Of a stretch of DNA of 57,978 bases, positions 53,601-57,978 are shown piece by piece. The position numbers were made by a program, and so were the translations under genes. The stretch is taken from the NCBI GenBank assembly GCA_001940895.1, contig MSGY01000012.1:1-57978 (forward strand), read 5' to 3'. Position 1 is the stretch's first letter. Every line of letters starts with the position of its first letter. The DNA comes from Christensenellaceae bacterium Phil10 (GTDB lineage Bacteria; Bacillota; Clostridia; Christensenellales; CAG-917). The notes beneath the pieces were generated by a model. It saw only the letters and a program-made list of their open reading frames with translations. It made no database searches and was not told the DNA's origin.

Positions 53601-53885
53601 ATTTTCCGCATCTTTTTCGGCTTTTTTGTTACTTAAATCGCGTAAAGACTGCAATTCTTCTTTTTCCAACTTTACTTTTGTCGGATATTCGGGCGAAGTG
53701 TTGTAGAAAATGTAGTTATAAGCATTATATCGATAATCTGTCCGTGTGTCGTCAACTTTTCGCACGTTTGGTTTTTAAAAACCTTCGGTGTCAATGACAT
53801 ATTTGTCCAAGTCGGGTATGCTGACATATACGCCGATATCGTTACCTATGGCATAGCTATCGCTTCCGTTAAGAAACGCCTTTTG
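53601..53885 (-). pseudogene. Remnant of an unidentified gene
   Basis: One minus-strand frame runs from after a stop at 53886-53888 down toward the tRNA with a single internal TAA (53775-53777). Before the stop it reads NGSDSYAIGNDIGVYVSIPD then LDKYVIDTEGF. After it, in the same frame, come DYRYNAYNYIFYNTSPEYP and a helical KLEKEELQSLRDLSNKKAEK. Protein-like composition on both sides of one stop, with no start codon, suggests a decayed gene. The family was not recognised. Confidence 0.4.
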
Positions 53886-53993
53886 TTATTTCGTTGAAAT
53901 TTGTTACCTAAAAAAACGAAAGTTGCGAGCATCTTGCAGTTAACACGCGCTTTTTTTGTTAAACCGCTCAATCCTCGCAACGACAAACTTTCA
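53886..53993. other. Short region with inverted repeat
   Basis: gttgcgag (53922-53929) and ctcgcaac (53974-53981) form an imperfectly spaced inverted repeat with T-rich sequence between. The minus-strand frame across it does not look like protein. It may be a degenerate small repeat element or a terminator for the DUF3592 gene. Confidence 0.4.
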
Positions 53994-54437
53994 TCAATTT
54001 TTGTATTTATCAGAGGTTTTGCTTTCCTGACTCGCGGTGGGCTTGCGTACGAAACGAACAACTACTACAACCATCACAACAGCCGCTGCAATAAAAAACA
54101 CTATACTCGGCAAATAATTTAATTCTGCACTATGAAAATCGTTCGGATCGTCGGGCAGATAATACACGGAGGTTTTCCCGCCCTCACGCATGCTCGAATC
54201 ATAATAGTCGAGCTCTCCTCCGTACGTTTTTCCGTCCACCTGAAATTGCACTATAGCAGTGTGTCTCTTTTCGCCTTTCGATGTCCTTTCAACGACAATA
54301 CTCGTTATTTCCGCTTCAGTCTTGACGCCGTTGTTTTCGTAAAACTTTGCTCTCTTCAATAAGTACACACCGAAGACTGCCAAAACAACCGCCGTGACGA
54401 TTAAAATAATATTCACAGCAAGTTTCTTGTTTTTCAC
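53994..54437 (-). CDS. DUF3592 family membrane protein
   Basis: A 147-residue protein with an N-terminal membrane helix (about 8-27), an external beta domain with the DUF3592 pattern TEAEITSIVVERTSKGEKRH...IVQFQVDGKTYGG, ending in VYYLPDDPNDFH, and a second helix at about 108-130 followed by a polar tail. The family function is unknown. The ribosome-binding site is poor (CGGTGAAAA), and TATAAT lies ten bases ahead of the ATG. Its context after a tRNA and next to a decayed gene suggests an accessory region. Confidence 0.8.
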   Translation of the reverse strand: MKNKKLAVNIILIVTAVVLAVFGVYLLKRAKFYENNGVKTEAEITSIVVERTSKGEKRHTAIVQFQVDGKTYGGELDYYDSSMREGGKTSVYYLPDDPNDFHSAELNYLPSIVFFIAAAVVMVVVVVRFVRKPTASQESKTSDKYKN

Positions 54438-54873
54438 CGTATTATAACCTCTGTTACTATTCTACGGTTTATTTTAGCATACGACCATACTAATCATCAA
54501 GAATTCGCAACGCAATAACCGTAATTGTTGCAAGCAAAAGTGTTGCGATGACAGATAAACCCGCCGTTTTTCAAAAAGCAAATAAAAAGCGTGTTGTCGC
54601 CACGGTTAAAACCGAATCATAACTTAAAAACTAAGGTATCGATACTTGTTATTTTCTTATGCATGAATAAGCGCGCCCATATACTTGTACGGGTCTGCGA
54701 AAATTTTGCGCGACATATTTTAAAATACTTCGATATGCCCCAAAAAAAACATTTTATGAGCAATTGCGAAATGAAACACCAAAAAATTAATCCGTTATTT
54801 TTACCGTGTCTGAAAAAATAGTCGAATTAACGGGCCTGTTTGTTTACTCGATATTGTTTGTTTTTGCAGACTT
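54438..54873. other. Gene-poor AT-rich region
   Basis: No convincing gene. A 76-codon plus-strand frame at 54591-54821 lacks a ribosome-binding site and protein-like composition. The region contains the right copy of the 17-base repeat (54561-54577) and several short gttgc-containing stretches near 54510-54550. Confidence 0.4.
54561..54577 (+). repeat. 17-base direct repeat, right copy
   Basis: Identical to 53159-53175, about 1.4 kb apart. Confidence 0.5.
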
Positions 54874-55869
54874 TTATTTGTGGCATTCGGCGTCGGAGCG
54901 TTGATATTTTTCCTGCATTTTTATGATTGTTTCGCGGATTGTGTTTCGCAAAGACTCCGGCGACAGAACCTCCGCATTGGAGCCGTATTGCATAGCCCAG
55001 TGTTTCATGGCCTCGGGGCTTGCGACCAAATCGACGGTTATCATACCGTTTTCAAGTGGTTTAACCCTTATTTCGTCGCCAAACCAATCAATGATATCGT
55101 CAATGGATTTTTCATCCGCTCTGATTACGATATGCACCGGAGCATCGGCGTACATATACGGACGGCACGTTGAGATAACCTTATAATCTATTCCGTTTTT
55201 GTAACCCTCGACGGTTTTGATTGGCGTACGGGATTCGTCGATTATCCTCATGCCGGTGATTTTATCCATCCTGTAAAACGAAACGTCCTTCCACTTTTCG
55301 TCGCGCGCCATGAGATAGTAGTGCTGATTATGCAATACCATCTGATACGGACTGACTACGTGACAGGCGATTTTGCGCAGTTTTTTATCGACGCCCATTT
55401 TGTTATAGTCGAAATAGATTTGTTTTTCGTTTTCGATTGCCTCGTCTACAATGTCGATATTCAGAAATAAGTCGGGATTTTTGGTTTTGTTCCAGTCCTT
55501 AACCGAATAAACGTGCTTGACGTGCGCTTTGAAATTGTGCCCTCCCGCCGCAATGAGTTTATCGATAAGTTGCCCGGAATGAACGGCGCTGATATGGCTG
55601 CTGCCGAGAACGCTGTCAATAAGAATGCGCAGTTCGGAATTTTCAAAAGGCCTGTCCTCTATGTACGAACCGCGCTTGTCCGAACGTATGTTATATCCCA
55701 TCTCTTTCAGATAGGACATATTGCGCCCGACGGCCTTACGTTCGACGACAAGTCCGAAATCCCGCTCGAGTAATTCAATAATACGCTGCTGAGTAAGAGG
55801 ATGTTCTTCGTCGGAATATTCGCATAAAATCTGATAAAGTCTGAATAATAACGTCTGTTTGCTTTCCAT
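54874..55869 (-). CDS. WYL-domain transcriptional regulator
   Basis: A 331-residue regulator. The N-terminal winged helix covers about residues 1-75 (LTQQRIIELLERDFGLVVERKAVGRNMSYLKEMGY). The WYL domain follows (about 145-220) with KIACHVVSPYQMVLHNQHYYLMARDE and a C-terminal WCX extension ending VSPESLRNTIRETI. WYL regulators sense nucleotide or DNA-derived signals and often control defence or mobile-element genes; no defence system is visible here. The start follows GAGGTATAAGGG. Neighbours give no target. Confidence 0.88.
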   Translation of the reverse strand: MESKQTLLFRLYQILCEYSDEEHPLTQQRIIELLERDFGLVVERKAVGRNMSYLKEMGYNIRSDKRGSYIEDRPFENSELRILIDSVLGSSHISAVHSGQLIDKLIAAGGHNFKAHVKHVYSVKDWNKTKNPDLFLNIDIVDEAIENEKQIYFDYNKMGVDKKLRKIACHVVSPYQMVLHNQHYYLMARDEKWKDVSFYRMDKITGMRIIDESRTPIKTVEGYKNGIDYKVISTCRPYMYADAPVHIVIRADEKSIDDIIDWFGDEIRVKPLENGMITVDLVASPEAMKHWAMQYGSNAEVLSPESLRNTIRETIIKMQEKYQRSDAECHK

Positions 55870-55898
55870 AACCCTTATACCTCAAAACTATCGGAAAA

Positions 55899-55927
55899 AT
55901 TATAGCATACTATTTTAATTATTTCAA
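55899..55927 (-). promoter_or_regulatory. Promoter of the WYL regulator gene
   Basis: Minus strand TTGAAA (55922-55927), 17 bases, TATAAT (55899-55904). Confidence 0.7.
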
Positions 55928-56069
55928 TCCCGCCGCCCCGTAAAAGGTACATTGAACGAGAATCCTTACTTTTATACTTCCGTTTCAGATTCCGATAACC
56001 GTATTTTACAATTCTTACTTGCCCTACGACAGTCAGTCAATATATGTGGCAGTATTGTTTAAATTCAAA

Positions 56070-56095
56070 GCGGGGGAGCAGTTCAGCTCCCCCGC
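56070..56095 (-). terminator. Terminator of the LRR surface-protein gene
   Basis: Perfect 10-bp arms gcgggggagc and gctcccccgc with a six-base loop, 20 bases after the stop codon. The T tract on the minus side is short (TTTGAATTT). Confidence 0.75.
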
Positions 56096-56115
56096 CTTTT
56101 TGTGGGTTTAAATAA

Positions 56116-57978
56116 TTAAACCGTCTCTTTTACCCATATGACGATTTCGCCGTCTACATAGTGCCAGTAGTTGCCGTCGTATGCCGTTTCATCCGCATTT
56201 AATGCAGGCTCGGTTTCGGAGTAGTGGTATACGGTTGCACTCGTTAATTTATCGTTGCCCGTACTATCTATATTAATATCAGCCCACTCTTCCGCCGTAC
56301 CGCCGTAATATACGGTTGATAGCGAATTGCAGTAGTAGAACGCATGCTTGCCGATTGAGGTTACGCTGTCGGAAATGAATATGCTTTCAATCAAAGGGCA
56401 GTAACTGAACGCTGAACCGCCGATTGAGGTCAATTGACTGTTTGTGCCAAACGTTACGGTTTTAAGCGATCCGCACTGATCGAACGCATTATCACCGATT
56501 GAGGTTACGCTGTCGGGTATTACTACGCTTGTAATCGTAGTGTTGAATTGGAATATACCATTGCCGATTGCGGTTACGCCGTTCGGAATAACGACGTCTC
56601 CTCCGCTGCCCGTATATCCCGTGATAGTACAGCTATTCTGAGTACCGCCGCCTACAACTACCGCTTTTGTCTTAAAAGTGAAGTCCGTCATTTGCAAATC
56701 GGCTTCCCAAACGGCAGTAAACGCTGCAGTCTGGTCTGTAATCCGCCATATGGTGTCGGTGAATATTACAGGAGTTTCAACCGAGTTATCCAAAGTCCAG
56801 CCCTTGAAGATATAACCAGGTCGTTCGAGAGTAGGCAAGGTACAACTTGCGCTATAGTAATATTTTGCACTTTCTAACGTGTCGCTGTCCGCTTCGGCAT
56901 TTAAATCAAAGGTTACGGTCGTATACGTCCACACGGTAGGAACATCTTCTATATAGTGCCAGAAGCTGCCGTCTTCGGTAGGCGCGCTTTCGGAGTAGTA
57001 ATACCTCGCTGCATCCGTTAATTTACTGTTATTGTTACCTATTGCAATTTTATTCCAATCGTCTGCCGTACCGCCATAAAATACGCTTGTAAACGGAGAG
57101 TAATAATAGATTACGCCGTCACCGATTGTGGTTACGCTGTCGGGAATGGTTACGCTTTTAAGCGAAGTGCAATCATCGAACGCAAAAACTGATATAATCT
57201 TTGCACCCGTGTGTATACCGCAAGTCGTTATCGACGTATCGCTTGCCCTGACAAGAACTAAATAGGGGTTGGTATCGTTACCCAGATACTTGGCGTTATC
57301 GTACACCGTAAAAGCATCCGACTCAAAGTCTAATGCCCTATATTCGATTGTAGTTACGCTATCGGGAATGGATATACTTGTAATCTTATCGCAGCCGTCG
57401 AACGCAGCCTCACATATAGTGGTTACACCGTCGGGGAGAATAATACTTTGCAAATAACTAGCAAAGAATGCATACTTCCCGAGAGTGGTCAATTGACTGC
57501 TTGCGGCAAACGTTACGCTTGTAACGCCGCAATATGCGAATGCATACTCCCCGATAGTGGTTACGCTTGCAGGTATTGACGTACTTGTAAAAGACTTGAC
57601 TTGTTTAAACGCATTGGAACCTATTGCCGTTACGGGCAACTTCCTGTACGTAGCAGGGATTATAAGGCCAGTATCTTTACAATACCCCATACCGACAACG
57701 GTATAACTTGCGTTATCGGCATTGAGCGAATACTCAAGCCCCACGCTGTAATCACGTTCCTTGCCCCGGATTACGGGAGTTACGCCGTCCGTATCGTAGT
57801 GCCAGAAGTAGCCCTCCGCAGGTTCGGTTTCGGAGAAATAGTAAACTTTTGCGTCTATGAGATAATCGTTGCCGTTTCCTATTGAAGAGCAAAGAGTTTC
57901 CCACTCTCCTTCGGTACCGTTATAATATACGTTTGTAAGCGAGGTACAACCGTTGAATGCACAATCAATAGGCACAGG
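56116..57978 (-). CDS. BspA-type leucine-rich-repeat surface protein (5' end outside window)
   Basis: About 620 residues of a longer protein; the frame runs off the right edge and the start is not present. It is built of BspA/TpLRR repeats with the I-P-D-S-V-T-x-I-G-x-x-A-F-x-x-C consensus, in two blocks. Between them lies an InlB/Listeria-Bacteroides-type beta domain (TVTFDLNAEADSDTLESAKY...GYIFKGW). Short Y-Y-G-G-T-A-x-x-W and S-E-T-E-P repeats recur four times. It is presumably secreted and adhesive. No LPxTG or other anchor is seen at the C-terminus, which ends IVIWVKETV. Confidence 0.88.
   Translation of the reverse strand, partial: PVPIDCAFNGCTSLTNVYYNGTEGEWETLCSSIGNGNDYLIDAKVYYFSETEPAEGYFWHYDTDGVTPVIRGKERDYSVGLEYSLNADNASYTVVGMGYCKDTGLIIPATYRKLPVTAIGSNAFKQVKSFTSTSIPASVTTIGEYAFAYCGVTSVTFAASSQLTTLGKYAFFASYLQSIILPDGVTTICEAAFDGCDKITSISIPDSVTTIEYRALDFESDAFTVYDNAKYLGNDTNPYLVLVRASDTSITTCGIHTGAKIISVFAFDDCTSLKSVTIPDSVTTIGDGVIYYYSPFTSVFYGGTADDWNKIAIGNNNSKLTDAARYYYSESAPTEDGSFWHYIEDVPTVWTYTTVTFDLNAEADSDTLESAKYYYSASCTLPTLERPGYIFKGWTLDNSVETPVIFTDTIWRITDQTAAFTAVWEADLQMTDFTFKTKAVVVGGGTQNSCTITGYTGSGGDVVIPNGVTAIGNGIFQFNTTITSVVIPDSVTSIGDNAFDQCGSLKTVTFGTNSQLTSIGGSAFSYCPLIESIFISDSVTSIGKHAFYYCNSLSTVYYGGTAEEWADINIDSTGNDKLTSATVYHYSETEPALNADETAYDGNYWHYVDGEIVIWVKETV

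Noticed and set aside
53846-54061. 71-codon minus-strand frame with serine/leucine-rich sequence
   Set aside because: It covers an inverted repeat and the end of the DUF3592 gene, has no ribosome-binding site and no coherent secondary structure.
54591-54821. 76-codon plus-strand frame
   Set aside because: No ribosome-binding site, low-quality composition and no promoter; treated as intergenic.

Overview
The window looks like a chromosomal segment from an uncultivated low-to-mid GC member of the Bacillota (Clostridia-like, possibly from a gut community). This is inferred from strong purine-rich ribosome-binding sites, sigma-A promoters, a CIRCE operator on clpB, a tetrahydrofolate riboswitch on an ECF-type folT, a SpoVB-family flippase, the PyrD/PyrK type 1B dihydroorotate dehydrogenase, type III pantothenate kinase, two YetF/DUF421 proteins and a BspA-type leucine-rich-repeat surface protein. 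No rRNA, CRISPR array or intact transposase is visible. Most of the window is dense housekeeping sequence. Accessory character is confined to the extreme left (a possible serine-recombinase tail followed by structured non-coding DNA) and to the right end after about 53.1 kb.

Layout. 0-6.6 kb: recombinase-like tail, DUF805 protein, MMPL transporter, flavodoxin/ferredoxin protein, deoxyinosine glycosylase, YetF protein, small XRE regulator, YqeY. 6.7-17.8 kb: MacB-like ABC transporter, clpB with CIRCE, ROK sugar kinase, pyridoxamine-oxidase-like protein, LysM plus SpoVB flippase, riboswitch-controlled folT, and a second YetF gene with a DUF4363 partner. 17.9-23.5 kb: a coupled operon of two membrane-anchored winged-helix-like proteins followed by uvrB and uvrA. 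23.6-30.8 kb: acyl-CoA synthetase, coaX-hom operon with two small membrane proteins, tspO, a cysteine-rich miniprotein, glyS, and a small XRE regulator. 30.8-40.4 kb, minus strand: YesL-like membrane protein, methyltransferase, hslO, TPR protein, HEAT-like protein, YkvI transporter, guaB, hflX. 40.6-43.3 kb: asd-dapA-dapB (aspartate to tetrahydrodipicolinate). 43.3-53.2 kb, minus strand: a complete UMP operon pyrC-carA-carB-pyrK-pyrD-pyrF-pyrE-pyrB with a long structured leader. 53.4-58 kb: tRNA-Ser(CGA), a decayed gene, a DUF3592 protein, a WYL regulator and a truncated LRR surface protein.

The genes join up into pathways. carAB, pyrB, pyrC, pyrDK, pyrE and pyrF supply all six steps to UMP. 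asd/dapA/dapB and hom share aspartate semialdehyde, for lysine/diaminopimelate and threonine/methionine respectively. uvrAB give nucleotide excision repair, and clpB and hslO are protein-stress functions.

The most interesting signals are: (1) the pyrC leader, where a long-range helix shares its 3' strand with an intrinsic terminator and encloses two hairpins and a 14-codon leader ORF; (2) an aspartate carbamoyltransferase fused to a PyrI-like zinc knuckle without the nucleotide-binding domain; (3) HflX with a RadC/JAMM-like N-terminal domain carrying an intact H-x-H-x7-S-x2-D motif; (4) a 67-residue protein with 17 cysteines; (5) two tandem membrane-anchored winged-helix-like proteins coupled to uvrBA; and (6) recurring start-site architectures: leaderless-looking genes, and 5' hairpins holding the ribosome-binding site. 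All coordinates and motifs were read by eye; no database search was run.
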